Positions 1 to 8,699 of a stretch of DNA of 50,127 nt are shown here, in pieces. The position numbers and the translations under genes are program-made. Every line of letters starts with the position of its first letter. The first letter of the stretch is position 1. The DNA is from Leifsonia aquatica H1aii. GTDB taxonomy: Bacteria; Actinomycetota; Actinomycetes; Actinomycetales; Microbacteriaceae. Location of the stretch: assembly GCF_000633535.1 (NCBI RefSeq), contig NZ_AYMR01000012.1, forward strand, positions 1 to 50,127, read 5' to 3'. The notes under the pieces are model-generated. The model had not been told where the DNA came from. It saw only the letters and a program-made list of their open reading frames with translations, and did not search any database.

Positions 1-1058
1 GGGGTGGTGACCTCGAGCTTGGCGATGACGTTCAGGTCCTCGATGGTGACGGTCTGGTCGCCGGACTCGACGGTGACGGTGCCGCCTCCGGGGAGCGGGA
101 CCGTGGTGTTCCAGCTGCCGTCGGGGTTGACCGTGGTCTCGCCGATCGGCGTGCCATCCTTGTCCTTGATCACGACGGTGTCGCCGGGATTGCCGGTGCC
201 GTCGAAGGTGACGTCCGGGCCGACGATCGTGTCACCGCCCTGCGGGGTGGTCACCACCAGCGGGTCCGAGGACTCGGTCATGGTGTAGACGCCCTCCGCG
301 ATCGTGACGGGCGAGCCGGACACGTTCGCGACGACCTTGAGGTAGATGTCGCCGTTGAGCGGGGCCGGGTCGAGGGTCAGGGACCACTTCTTGTCCGCAC
401 CCACCGTTCCGGTGCCGATGACGACGCCGTTCGGGTCGACCACCGTGATGACGGTGTTCGGCTCCCCGGTGCCCGTGAACACCGTCTCCGGGGTGATGTC
501 CGAGCCAGGCAGCGGGGTGGTCAGGGTCGGGGCGGTCGGAACGGGAACGGCCCGCGTGAGCGTGCCGGACCAGTCGCTGTAGTAGCCCGCGCTGATCCCG
601 TTCGCGCTTGCGGCCTTGTACCCACTGGAGGAGAGGAGCGCCAGGAACGGGTAGGCGCCGGTGCTCCGGAAGCCGTACGCCGTTCCCGAGGTCACACCGG
701 TCCAGACCTGGCGGAGGGCCGTGTCGTTGCAGGTCTCCAGGGCGGCAGAGTTCTGCGATTGCGTGTTCGGCAGGTACAGGCACATCCCGCCCGTCGAGAT
801 CGGACCGGAACTCCCACTGGCGGGGAACGTCCAGATCGGAGCGCTCGCCGGGACAGCGCCCGAGTACGTCTTTCCCACCAGATCGGTGTCCAGGTACCGG
901 GACCCGCCGAAGGCGAAGGTGAGGATGGGGCCGGTGAGCATGTCGGTGCCGGCGGCGCTGGCCGGGGCGGCGACGGCGAGACCGCCGGCCGCGAGGCCGA
1001 GGAGCGCCGCGCCGGCGATCGCGGCGCGGCTTGCTCTCTTCTTGAATGAGTTCTTCAC
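1..1058 (-). CDS. Secreted ricin-lectin-like / Ig-repeat surface protein, C-terminus beyond window
   Basis: A GTG start at 1058 opens a frame that stays open to the left edge, so the C-terminus is missing. Residues 1-36 are a Sec signal peptide (lysine-rich start, hydrophobic core, AAPASAA cleavage region), nearly the same as in the paralogue at 12299. Residues about 37-160 hold a ricin-B-like unit: Cys93, Cys110 and a Gln-Val-Trp motif ending at Trp119. After about residue 165 follow bacterial Ig-like repeats (Big_6 type) with the pattern GTG-x-GDTVVI-x-D-x-G and DGSWNTT. The leader carries AGTCACAC just before the start, also as in the paralogue. Role inferred: cell-surface glycan binding or adhesion. 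The anchor type cannot be seen here. Confidence 0.85.
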   Translation of the reverse strand, partial: MKNSFKKRASRAAIAGAALLGLAAGGLAVAAPASAAGTDMLTGPILTFAFGGSRYLDTDLVGKTYSGAVPASAPIWTFPASGSSGPISTGGMCLYLPNTQSQNSAALETCNDTALRQVWTGVTSGTAYGFRSTGAYPFLALLSSSGYKAASANGISAGYYSDWSGTLTRAVPVPTAPTLTTPLPGSDITPETVFTGTGEPNTVITVVDPNGVVIGTGTVGADKKWSLTLDPAPLNGDIYLKVVANVSGSPVTIAEGVYTMTESSDPLVVTTPQGGDTIVGPDVTFDGTGNPGDTVVIKDKDGTPIGETTVNPDGSWNTTVPLPGGGTVTVESGDQTVTIEDLNVIAKLEVTT

Positions 1059-1367
1059 AGTGTGACTCTCTTACTCGGGTTGGTGCCGACTCACGCCGGG
1101 CATCGGGATCGCGAGCTCTAGGACTGCGCGCTCGCGTGCGCGGCACCATCGGCGATCTCGGTCATCGACGGATCGGTCGCAGTGCCGAGAAAAGCTAACC
1201 ATCGCAGCAAGCCAACATTTCAGCATTCCAACCCGCATTCCGCAGTGCGGGTCCGCGACTTACGCAGCCTCCCGGCGCCCCCAGTAGGCGAGCGCGCACG
1301 AACTCAGCACTCGGCCGCACCGTCGGGCGGAGTCCTCGGACCGGGGAGTCGCAAACGCGCTCTCTGC
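1059..1367. other. Intergenic region, promoter side of the ricin/Ig protein
   Basis: This 309-bp stretch lies upstream of the minus-strand start at 1058 and downstream of the stop at 1368. Its middle (about 1190-1230) is locally AT-richer than the surroundings, as expected for a promoter. I see no credible gene in it and no clear terminator for the upstream gene. Confidence 0.5.
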
Positions 1368-2951
1368 TCAGTCCGCCGTCGTGCGCCCGGGCCGCTTCGC
1401 GCGCGCCGTGGCCAGCAGAATCGCCCCGAGCAACGCCATAGCGACCCCCGCGCCGATCACCCGGCCGACCGGTCCCGACCCACTGTCCGCCAGCGCGACG
1501 GCGCCACCCGGCGTGGTGCCCGCGGGGCCGGCCGGCGGCACCAGGTCGACCGTCGCGGAGGCCGGATCCGAGGTCACGGGGGAGCCGTCCGGTGCGGTGC
1601 CGCCGGCCGTCGCGGTGTTGACGATGCGCCCCGCTGCCGCATCGGCCGCCGTGGTCGTGTAGCTGCCGGAGCAGGTGGTCGACGCAGCCGGGGCGAGGGA
1701 GGTCTGGGCGCAGGTCGCGTCCCGCACCAGCGGGTCGTCGATCGCGAGGGCGTCGACCGTGGTCCCTCCTGTGTTCGTGACCGTGAAGAGGTAGCGGACG
1801 ACCGTGCCCGCCACGGCGGGGATCGGCCCTGTCGTCTCGACGGACTTCTTCAACGCGAGCGCCGGCAGCGGCGCGAGCGCCTGGACCCGGAGCGTCCGGA
1901 TGAGGTGGACGTCGGTGAAGAGACCGGTGGAGGCGGCGAATCCGAGCTTGTAGGTCGTCGGGACCGGCTGCGGCGCGGGGAAGGAGAGAACCTGTTGGGT
2001 GCCTGCACCGTCGTGGAAGTCGATGGTCACGGTCACCGTCGGGTCCGGCGCGGGAGTGATGTCGATCGTCACCGTCCGCTTCGACGGTTCCAGCAGTGCG
2101 GCGGCCGTCGCGGCGTCGGTGCCGGGTGGGAGGCTCGTGAGCGGCCCCTGCAGTTGCCCGGGCAGCGAGGACGGCCACGGTCCGGTGGTCGTGAGGTTGG
2201 GGGTGGTCGCCGTGAGGAAGCAGTATCCCGTCACGCCGTCGCCGGGGCCGCGGACGGTGACCATGTTCGCTCCGGGGGCCGGAACGTAGAACGCGGTGCC
2301 GGAGGGGGAGCGTTGCGCGCAGCCGTCGCCGCGGTGCTCCCAGTCGCCGAAGTAGTTGCCGAGCACGTCCAGGCCGACTCCGAGGTAGCCGCCGTTCACC
2401 CCGGGGATGGTGGTGCCCGCCGGGTCGTCGTCGGGCAGCTTCTGCGCGTAGCCGAGACTGCCGCCGAATGCCCCGGGAGCGTCGAGCGCGGCGGATCCGT
2501 CGACCAGGAAGAACGCGATCCCGTCGGCGGGGGAGGGAACCTGGGTGCCGCCGTACTGCCACTGCTCGAAGCTGATCTCGACCCCGGTCGTCGACGGGAT
2601 GGGCTTCTCGTAGAGCAGGGCGCCGGCCCGGTCGTTCGCGGCGTCCGTCAACTGGAGGTAGCCGTCCGGTGCGCCGCCCGACGGCGGAACCGGCCCGACA
2701 CCGGAGGCCGGGCACCCGGAGAGCGGATGCTCTCCCGGTGCGGCGGCGACCACGGGTGCCGCACCGGTCAGGCACGCGGAGCCGTAGCCCTGGAACTCGG
2801 CGGCGACGCTCGTGCCCCGGAAATCCTCGTCGATCAGCACCGGCCCGCTCGCCTGCGCCTGCGCCGCTGCGGCGGAGCCGACCGCGGTGCTCAGCCCGAT
2901 GATGACGGCCGCGAGGCCGCCGATCCGCCACATCCTGCTGCGAGTGCGCAT
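1368..2951 (-). CDS. Secreted L-type lectin-like protein with DUF11 module and C-terminal anchor
   Basis: 527 residues. ATG at 2951 is chosen because GGGAGG lies 8 nt upstream and a signal peptide (about 1-33, ending AAAAQAQA) begins here; the frame is open further upstream but without such features. Residues about 36-320 resemble L-type (legume-like) lectins: the motif DGIAFFLVDG and, later, GGYLGVGLDVLGNYFGDW. Residues about 345-470 form a DUF11-type Ig-like module (FTVTNTGGTTVDALAI). The tail has LADSG, a hydrophobic segment (about 490-512) and basic residues, which resembles the LAxTG sorting signals of actinobacterial class E sortases with Ser for Thr. Inferred role: wall-attached carbohydrate-binding surface protein. 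Confidence 0.85.
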   Translation of the reverse strand: MRTRSRMWRIGGLAAVIIGLSTAVGSAAAAQAQASGPVLIDEDFRGTSVAAEFQGYGSACLTGAAPVVAAAPGEHPLSGCPASGVGPVPPSGGAPDGYLQLTDAANDRAGALLYEKPIPSTTGVEISFEQWQYGGTQVPSPADGIAFFLVDGSAALDAPGAFGGSLGYAQKLPDDDPAGTTIPGVNGGYLGVGLDVLGNYFGDWEHRGDGCAQRSPSGTAFYVPAPGANMVTVRGPGDGVTGYCFLTATTPNLTTTGPWPSSLPGQLQGPLTSLPPGTDAATAAALLEPSKRTVTIDITPAPDPTVTVTIDFHDGAGTQQVLSFPAPQPVPTTYKLGFAASTGLFTDVHLIRTLRVQALAPLPALALKKSVETTGPIPAVAGTVVRYLFTVTNTGGTTVDALAIDDPLVRDATCAQTSLAPAASTTCSGSYTTTAADAAAGRIVNTATAGGTAPDGSPVTSDPASATVDLVPPAGPAGTTPGGAVALADSGSGPVGRVIGAGVAMALLGAILLATARAKRPGRTTAD

Positions 2952-3178
2952 GCTCCGGCCTCCCCGTGACCTGGTTGCGATGCGGTCAGGATAGCGGCCG
3001 ATGGCAGCGCGGGGGAGGGGCGACCGGAGCGGAGCGGCTCGTCGGCCGGCCCGATGATGGCCTTTGGGCGCGTGCGAATACCATCCGCCGGACGGCCGAT
3101 CAACCCCTCGTCCGAAAGTTGCCGCCCCGGCGCTTTGTCCCGATGATCGGAGGTGTCCACCACCGAGAAGGAGTTCGC

Positions 3179-3457
3179 ATGAGCCGTGCAGTCGAGGAGA
3201 CGTCCCGCGTCGAATGGCACACCCCCGTGGACGGACTCTGGGTCGCCGAGACCCCCGACGACTACCTCGGAATGGTCGACCTCGGCACGGACGGCTTCGT
3301 GGGCACGGGCGCCACCGGCCAGGAGCTGGGCGTGTTCCCGACCCTGCAGCGCGCACAGCTCGCGGTGTACGCGCGCTGGTTCCGCGCCGCCGAGCCCACC
3401 GCGTCCACGACGACAACCGCGTCCACCGAGACGAAGCCCGAAGCCGCCCTCAGCTGA
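3179..3457 (+). CDS. Small conserved-looking hypothetical protein (92 aa)
   Basis: ATG at 3179 follows a GAAGGAG ribosome site at good spacing, which is why longer upstream reading is discounted. The protein is acidic and Trp-rich in its first two thirds (VEWHTPVDGLWVAETPDDYLG) and ends in a Thr/Ala-rich disordered tail. There is no signal peptide or membrane segment. I do not recognise the family. It lies 71 bp before another small gene on the same strand and could be cotranscribed with it. Confidence 0.7.
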   Translation: MSRAVEETSRVEWHTPVDGLWVAETPDDYLGMVDLGTDGFVGTGATGQELGVFPTLQRAQLAVYARWFRAAEPTASTTTTASTETKPEAALS

Positions 3458-3528
3458 GGCCCCGGAACCCTCCGGCGCGCACCCGAACCGGGGGCAGCGC
3501 TCCCGTACCGAAGAAAGAAGGCCGAGCC

Positions 3529-3684
3529 ATGCTCGCACTCATCATCGTCCTGCTCATCATCTGGGCCGTCCTCGCCGTCCTCGGCTTCGCCGTCAAGGGT
3601 CTGCTCTGGCTGGCCATCCTCGGGCTGGTGTTCTTCGTGATCACCGCGATCGTCGGATTCCTTCGGCGCAACACCAAGTCCTGA
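3529..3684 (+). CDS. Tiny hydrophobic membrane protein (51 aa)
   Basis: ATG at 3529 sits behind an A/G-rich ribosome site (AAGAAAGAAGG). Nearly the whole protein is hydrophobic: two membrane-spanning segments (about residues 3-22 and 25-44) followed by RRNTK, so the C-terminus is probably cytoplasmic. Very short hydrophobic proteins of this kind are common in actinobacteria and have no assigned function. The gene converges on the transferase gene that ends at 3710. Confidence 0.7.
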   Translation: MLALIIVLLIIWAVLAVLGFAVKGLLWLAILGLVFFVITAIVGFLRRNTKS

Positions 3685-3709
3685 GCGGACACGTGAGTGT
3701 CTGGGGCGG

Positions 3710-5404
3710 CTACGAGCCGCCCCAGAACCGCGCGTAGAGGTCCTTCGACGGGGCCAGTACGAGCTGCTTGCGCGCCGCCGGATCGAGGTCGTACAGCGTG
3801 CCCGTCAACGGGTACGCGCCGAGCGCCGACACCCCGATCCCCGCACGACCCTCGGGTAGCGTGAAGCCCAGCAGGTCGAGGATCGACGGGAGCATGGCGT
3901 ACTGATCCGTGGACGTGCGGTGCACCTTCACGTCGTCCGGGCTCCAGAACCGGTTGAACACCGTCCGGTTGACCCCGACCGCGGACTTCCCGGCGAAGAG
4001 CTGCTCGTCCGGCATCATGTACTTGTGGTCGCCCATGATCACCACGACGGTGTCCTCGAGCGCACCCGTCGCCTCGAGGTGCTGCACGAACCCGGCGACG
4101 TACTCCATCGAGCAGTGGATCGCGCGCTCCAGGTCGTTCCCGGGCCCTGTGCAGGTGCTGCCAGGAAGTCCGGGCCGGTGCGAGTCCACGCTGAGCAGGG
4201 TGAGGTTGAACGGCTCGCCGGTCGCCCGGAGCTCGTCGACCTTGTCGGCCGCGTGCGCGAAGAGGCGCTCGTCCTCCAGACCCCACGTGTTCATCCGGGT
4301 CTCGCCGGCGGCCTTCCAGGTGGTCCTGTCCATGAAGTCCGCGTAGCCGTGGTCCGTCATGAACAGCTTCTTGTTGGCGAAGGTGCCATCGGCGCCGCCC
4401 ATGAAGTGGTTGGTGTAGCCGGCGTCCTCGAGCACATCGCCGAGGCAGGTGATGCCGGGTAGGTAGTGCTCGGCGTGGGCGCCGATCTCGTTGAAGGTCT
4501 CCTCGCCCCCTTCGTCCTCGCCCGCGGTCGCCGCGCCGCCGCCGGCACTCTTGATCGGGATCCCGCACTGGGTCGCCACGATGCCGGCCATCGTCCAGCC
4601 GAGGCCGTCGCCCTGCGCGAGGGAGTCGATCTGGTGCCACCCGTCTCCGGTGACCGCCTGCAGCGGCTCCAGGAGGTTGCGGACGAAGAGGGTCTCGTCC
4701 GCGAAGGTCGGCTCCATCGACTCGAGGTAGATGGTGACGAGGTTCCGCTTCGTCTCCGGAGCGGTCGCCGCTCCCGGGTCGCGATAGACGTCGCTGAGCG
4801 AGTCCGTGGACGTCTGGGCGGCGAGCGACTGCCGCAACGACATCTGGTCGGCCAGCGCGGGGGCGGTACCGGCGACCAGGCCGATGGACAGCGTCAGGGC
4901 GATCGCACGCCAGGCGCGCCCAGGCTTGCGGGGAGGCCGGGCCTCTCCCGGGCGCAGCGGCCCCTCCGCCTGCTCGGGACGGGCGGTCTTCGCGCGTCGG
5001 CGACGGCGCAGGCGGGAGACGACTCGGAGCACGACCGCGACGACCACCGCGGTGACGGCGACGAGCAGGATCGGGGTGAGGAGCCCGTCGACCAGGAAGC
5101 TGTCGACCAGCGAGGTGTCGCCGGTGTTGACCCCCTCGGCGCCGCCGGCCAGGTTGAGGATCATCTGGTCGACCGTGATCACCCCGAAGTTGCTGTCGAT
5201 CCAGCGGGTGATGAAGAAGAACATCGCGCCGAGGAGCCCGAGGATCACCGCTCCGACGTAGATCCGGGTGGCGGCCGAGAACGGTCGGATGCCCTCATCG
5301 ATGCTCTGGGGTGCGGCGGTCATGGGTACGGTCGTCCGATCTCGGGTCATCGTGCGGTCGCCTTTCCGGGGGCGGCGGTCGTTCAGCGGGCGGTCTTCGG
5401 TCAT
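3710..5404 (-). CDS. OpgB/LtaS-like phosphoglycerol transferase (sulfatase fold)
   Basis: 564 residues from ATG 5404, which overlaps the stop of the upstream acyltransferase gene (ATGA) and suggests translational coupling. An in-frame ATG at 5350 has an almost identical ribosome-site context and is a real alternative. Three membrane segments (about residues 48-68, 103-126, 163-183) precede an extracellular alkaline-phosphatase-type domain. The motif GWTMAGIVATQCGIP matches phosphoglycerol transferase I (MdoB/OpgB), with Thr271 the expected nucleophile; NLVTIYLESMEP and VVVIMGDHKYM supply the usual metal ligands. Family members transfer glycerol phosphate from phosphatidylglycerol to envelope glycans or teichoic acid. 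The glycan acceptor here is unknown. Confidence 0.85.
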   Translation of the reverse strand: MTEDRPLNDRRPRKGDRTMTRDRTTVPMTAAPQSIDEGIRPFSAATRIYVGAVILGLLGAMFFFITRWIDSNFGVITVDQMILNLAGGAEGVNTGDTSLVDSFLVDGLLTPILLVAVTAVVVAVVLRVVSRLRRRRRAKTARPEQAEGPLRPGEARPPRKPGRAWRAIALTLSIGLVAGTAPALADQMSLRQSLAAQTSTDSLSDVYRDPGAATAPETKRNLVTIYLESMEPTFADETLFVRNLLEPLQAVTGDGWHQIDSLAQGDGLGWTMAGIVATQCGIPIKSAGGGAATAGEDEGGEETFNEIGAHAEHYLPGITCLGDVLEDAGYTNHFMGGADGTFANKKLFMTDHGYADFMDRTTWKAAGETRMNTWGLEDERLFAHAADKVDELRATGEPFNLTLLSVDSHRPGLPGSTCTGPGNDLERAIHCSMEYVAGFVQHLEATGALEDTVVVIMGDHKYMMPDEQLFAGKSAVGVNRTVFNRFWSPDDVKVHRTSTDQYAMLPSILDLLGFTLPEGRAGIGVSALGAYPLTGTLYDLDPAARKQLVLAPSKDLYARFWGGS

Positions 5405-7581
5405 CGTGCTGTCGCCTCGGCATTGGTCGCGCCGCGGTAGGCGGTCAGGACTTCGGCGGACAGCCACGGGGCGATCTGCTGCTTGCCCGCATCGCTGAAG
5501 AGCACGCGGCCGTCGGTGTAGAGGTCGTCGCCCATCAGGGTCTTCGTCGTGCACGCGGCGTCCGTGCAGACCTGGCTCTGCAGATCCAGCAGGCCGAGCC
5601 GGGGGCTCTCTGCGACGACCTCCTCGAGCACCGCGTTGAAGGCCGCGGCCTGCTCCGTCGTGGCGTCCCCGCTGTGGAGCCGGGCATTCGCCAGGAGCAG
5701 CTTCGAGTGCGGACCGGCCATCGTGGCCACCTTCTCGAGCTCGGCGCGGTAGCGCTCGGCCGTCGCTGCGTCCGTCAGGTCGGTCCAGGCGCCGTCCACC
5801 CGCTGCGAGCGGGCGTCGCCGCTCACGTCGACGATCACGATGTCGGGCTGCGCGGTCGCGATCGCGTTCGCCCACCGGTCCTCCCAGCCGGCGCAGCTCG
5901 CGGGCCTCGTGGAGACGCGACCGTCCGCGGTGCGCTGCTCCGCGGCGCCGGTGATGCCGCATCCCGCCATTCCGGCCGGGATGATCGTGAAGACGTCAGG
6001 GCTGGTCGCCTCCTCGTCATCGTTCTCGGTGTAGTCGAGGGCGGTGCCGAGGTTGTTGGCACGGGTGTCGCCGAGGGCGAGGACGGTGATGTCGCCGGTG
6101 CCGAGCGGAGCGGCCAGTTTCGCAGCGGGCAGGTACCAGAGGGCCGTCGTCGTGGCGACGACGGCGGCAGCGATGGCGATGATGGCCTGCTTGTTCCATC
6201 GCAGCCGGCCGAGGGGCTCCATGGCCATGTGGTGCAGGAGCGTGCCGACGAGCAGCGTCGCGGGGACGCCGAGGACGAGGACGTCCAGCGGCGAATCGGT
6301 CGGGGCGAGCCGGTGGACGATCCAGAAGATCGGCAGGTGGACGATGAAGAGCGTGTACGCCGCCGACCCCATTCCCACGAAGGGTGTGAAGTGGAAGAAC
6401 CGGTTCACCTGGTTGACCGGGCTCGTGAGTGTCAGCACCAGGATCGCTCCGAGCGCGGCCGCGAGGGCGAACCCGTAGGTGTAGAGCCACGGGTCAGTGT
6501 AGGAGGTGATCTGCATCGACAGCACGACGAGCGACACGATGCTGGCGACGGAGAGCAGGGAGACGGCGGTGCTGCGGCCGACTCGCGTGAGGCGGGCGAC
6601 GGCCGGTCGCCGCGGCACCCGGCGCTTGGCACCCAGTCGGCTGCGGCGCTGCACGACGAGATAGCTGATCGCCGCCGCGGCGGCGCCGGCGAACAGTGCG
6701 AGGGCATGCGTGTCGGTGCCGAGGTAGGTCCGTTCCGCACCGGCAGCCGCGACGCCGGTGCGGGCCAGGAGCGCGCTCACCACGGCGCCGGTGATCGAGA
6801 GGCCGAGCACCAGGATCGCGGTGATCGGCGACCACTGCCAGCCCGTGGGCCCGGATCGGCGACCGAACCGGCGGCTGAGTGCGCGTCCGAGCGCCAGCAC
6901 GGCGAAGATCAGCAGGGGCCACACGCGGAAGAACTGCTCGATGACGGCGACCACCCAGAGATGACTGAGCGGGCTGAGCCGGTCGAAGCCGTCGGAGTAG
7001 AGGGCGTCCGCGCCGATCTCCTCCCAGTTGTTGATCAGCAGCAGGGACGCGAGGGATTGCTTGGAGAACCGTTCCACCTCGTCGTAGGTGCCCAACTGGA
7101 GGATCGCGACCAGGGAGATCCCGATCGTGAGGGCCAGCACGGGGACGAGCGGCTTCAGCCGGCCCAGGTAGAAGCGGATGAGCCGGAGTGTGCCGGTGCC
7201 GTGGTGCTCCTTCAGCATCCCGTGCGTGACGGAGAAGCCGAGCAGGAGCAGCAACAGGTCGATGCTCAGGACGCTGGAGCCGCCGATGCCGGAGTCGATG
7301 AGGAGGATGAGGAGGATGACCGCCCCGCGGAGGCCGGTGACCGCGCGCAGCGGAGTCTCGACCAGGGCGAGGGGGAAGCGGGCGGAGCGGGATCGACTGC
7401 CGGCGTGCGGGCGGACGGCCCGGCGGCGCCGGGTGCTGCGTGGGGGCACGGCCGCGGTGGGCATGGTCTCCGCATCGTCGCCGATGCCGCTGTCCGTCAT
7501 GCCGCGAGAATCGAACGGGTCGGTCGTGAGGGGTGTCGCGTGGGGCTCGGCGAGATCAATCGGGGAAATCGGCTGCACCAT
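5401..7581 (-). CDS. Acyltransferase-3 / SGNH membrane protein with degenerate active sites
   Basis: 726 residues from ATG 7581, preceded by AAAGGGA. A proline- and arginine-rich cytosolic N-terminus leads into about ten membrane segments of the acyltransferase-3 (OafA/YrhL) family, then an extracellular SGNH-like domain from about residue 490. The first segment reads LRGAVILLILLIDSG: Asp96 occupies the place where active family members have the essential His. In the SGNH domain the GDS motif is GDTRAN (Thr506) and the C-terminal D-x-x-H is DGRV (Val693). Active members O-acetylate surface polysaccharides; this one may be a binding or scaffolding variant. The coupled transferase downstream suggests a joint envelope role. 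Confidence 0.8.
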   Translation of the reverse strand: MVQPISPIDLAEPHATPLTTDPFDSRGMTDSGIGDDAETMPTAAVPPRSTRRRRAVRPHAGSRSRSARFPLALVETPLRAVTGLRGAVILLILLIDSGIGGSSVLSIDLLLLLLGFSVTHGMLKEHHGTGTLRLIRFYLGRLKPLVPVLALTIGISLVAILQLGTYDEVERFSKQSLASLLLINNWEEIGADALYSDGFDRLSPLSHLWVVAVIEQFFRVWPLLIFAVLALGRALSRRFGRRSGPTGWQWSPITAILVLGLSITGAVVSALLARTGVAAAGAERTYLGTDTHALALFAGAAAAAISYLVVQRRSRLGAKRRVPRRPAVARLTRVGRSTAVSLLSVASIVSLVVLSMQITSYTDPWLYTYGFALAAALGAILVLTLTSPVNQVNRFFHFTPFVGMGSAAYTLFIVHLPIFWIVHRLAPTDSPLDVLVLGVPATLLVGTLLHHMAMEPLGRLRWNKQAIIAIAAAVVATTTALWYLPAAKLAAPLGTGDITVLALGDTRANNLGTALDYTENDDEEATSPDVFTIIPAGMAGCGITGAAEQRTADGRVSTRPASCAGWEDRWANAIATAQPDIVIVDVSGDARSQRVDGAWTDLTDAATAERYRAELEKVATMAGPHSKLLLANARLHSGDATTEQAAAFNAVLEEVVAESPRLGLLDLQSQVCTDAACTTKTLMGDDLYTDGRVLFSDAGKQQIAPWLSAEVLTAYRGATNAEATAR

Positions 7582-7897
7582 CCGTCCCTTTCTGTGAGGT
7601 GCCTCGTCGGCAGGCGGCGGCCGCGGGTCGGCCGCGCCGGAAGTCGCTCCTCGATCAACACCGTCCAGAACAACTCGGATCGGCTCGGGATGCACGGGTA
7701 TGCGCGCGAGCCGATCAGCAACAACGAAGAGGTCCATCGAATCGTGCAAATGCCGCCGATTCAGCGGTGTGCAGCCGCTATGGCGTAACCGGCATCGGCA
7801 TCCCCGTATACACGCGGTGATTCTCGGTGGTGGGAGCCCCCTCTCCGTAGTCGGATGTGCGTCCCTCGACTGCCGTCGGGCCGGCGATCCCGGCCGC
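7582..7897. promoter_or_regulatory. Intergenic region upstream of the acyltransferase gene
   Basis: The 316-bp gap between the decarboxylase stop at 7898 and the acyltransferase start at 7581 must hold the promoter for the envelope pair. Short low-GC tracts occur around 7660-7760. No gene is supported. A short GC stem next to the decarboxylase stop is listed separately. Confidence 0.4.
7879..7895 (-). terminator. Short GC hairpin after the decarboxylase gene
   Basis: GGCCGG and CCGGCC flank a 5-nt loop two bases beyond the stop codon of the minus-strand decarboxylase. There is no T-run, so intrinsic termination would be weak. Confidence 0.35.
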
Positions 7898-8227
7898 TCA
7901 ACCCGCCCCGAACACCTCCTTCGCCATGGCCATGGCGGACATCGCCTTCGGCCATCCCGCGTAGAACGCGAGGTGCGTGATCGCCTCGATCAGTTCGCCT
8001 TCCGTCGCCCCGTTGTCGCGCGCGAAGGCGAGGTGGAAGCGGAGCTGCTCGACGTTCCCGCCGGCGAGGAGGGCGGCGACGGTGACCAGGCTGCGGTCAC
8101 GCTTGGAGAGCTCCGGTCGCTCCCACACCTCGTCGAAGAGCACTCGGTCGGTGTAGTGGACCAGCCCCGGCGCGAAGTCGCCGAACGTGTTCCGGCCGCC
8201 GGTCCATCCGGTCGTCTCGTCGGTCAT
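7898..8227 (-). CDS. Carboxymuconolactone decarboxylase family protein
   Basis: 109 residues, ATG at 8227 overlapping the cupin stop by 4 bp. Matches the AhpD-like/CMD fold: RDRSLVTVAALLAGG, then RFHLAFARDNGATEGELIEAI and HLAFYAGWPKAMSAM. It lacks the C-x-x-C pair of the peroxidase AhpD, so it is closer to the gamma-carboxymuconolactone decarboxylase branch. Genes of this family often travel with a cupin and an oxidoreductase, exactly as here. The set probably handles a small aromatic, quinone or lactone compound; the substrate cannot be read from the sequence. Confidence 0.85.
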   Translation of the reverse strand: MTDETTGWTGGRNTFGDFAPGLVHYTDRVLFDEVWERPELSKRDRSLVTVAALLAGGNVEQLRFHLAFARDNGATEGELIEAITHLAFYAGWPKAMSAMAMAKEVFGAG

Positions 8228-8631
8228 GCGCGCTTCCCTTCGTACTCGTCGTCGGTGACGTGCTCTTTCCAGGTGGTGGTCGCCGCCGGATCGTCGGCGG
8301 ACTCGAGGACGGCGAGGTGCTCCATGAAGCAGCCGGGCGCGGCCGCGTGCCAGTGGTCCTCGCCGGGAGGCGTGTAGAGGGTCTCGCCGGGATGCACCTC
8401 GATGATGCTGCCGTCGCGGGCGCCGAACCGGGCGACCCCCTGGGTCACGCGCAGGTACTGGCCCCGCGCATGGCTGTGCCAGGCGGTGCGCGCACCCGGG
8501 GCGAAGCGGACGATCGCCGCGGTGGTGCGCTGGTCGGCCTCGTGGGGTGCGACGATCGGGTCGACCCAGACGTCGCCGCTGAAGTGCTCCGGCGCGTTCT
8601 TCACGGTGGGTGCAGTGGGTTCGATGTTCAT
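8224..8631 (-). CDS. Cupin-domain protein
   Basis: 135 residues, a single small cupin barrel. ATG at 8631 follows AAAGGAA. Motif 1 is WHSHARGQYLRVTQG with two His and a Gln in the metal-binding positions; motif 2 is ETLYTPPGEDHWHAAAP, supplying the third His. Similar small cupins bind Fe, Mn or Zn and act as quercetinase-like or isomerase enzymes. The gene overlaps the decarboxylase downstream by 4 bp and is separated by 68 bp from the dehydrogenase upstream, so the three form one operon. Confidence 0.85.
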   Translation of the reverse strand: MNIEPTAPTVKNAPEHFSGDVWVDPIVAPHEADQRTTAAIVRFAPGARTAWHSHARGQYLRVTQGVARFGARDGSIIEVHPGETLYTPPGEDHWHAAAPGCFMEHLAVLESADDPAATTTWKEHVTDDEYEGKRA

Positions 8632-8699
8632 GGTGGTTCCTTTCGCGGGTGGTCTGCGTCGGCGGATCGAGACGTCGGCGGATCGGCACGTCGGCGGGC

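Noticed and set aside
5311-7788. Long open frame antisense to the acyltransferase gene (over 800 codons)
   Set aside because: Arg/Gly/Asp-rich composition typical of mirror frames in GC-rich DNA, no ribosome site, and the opposite strand has a membrane protein with clear family motifs.
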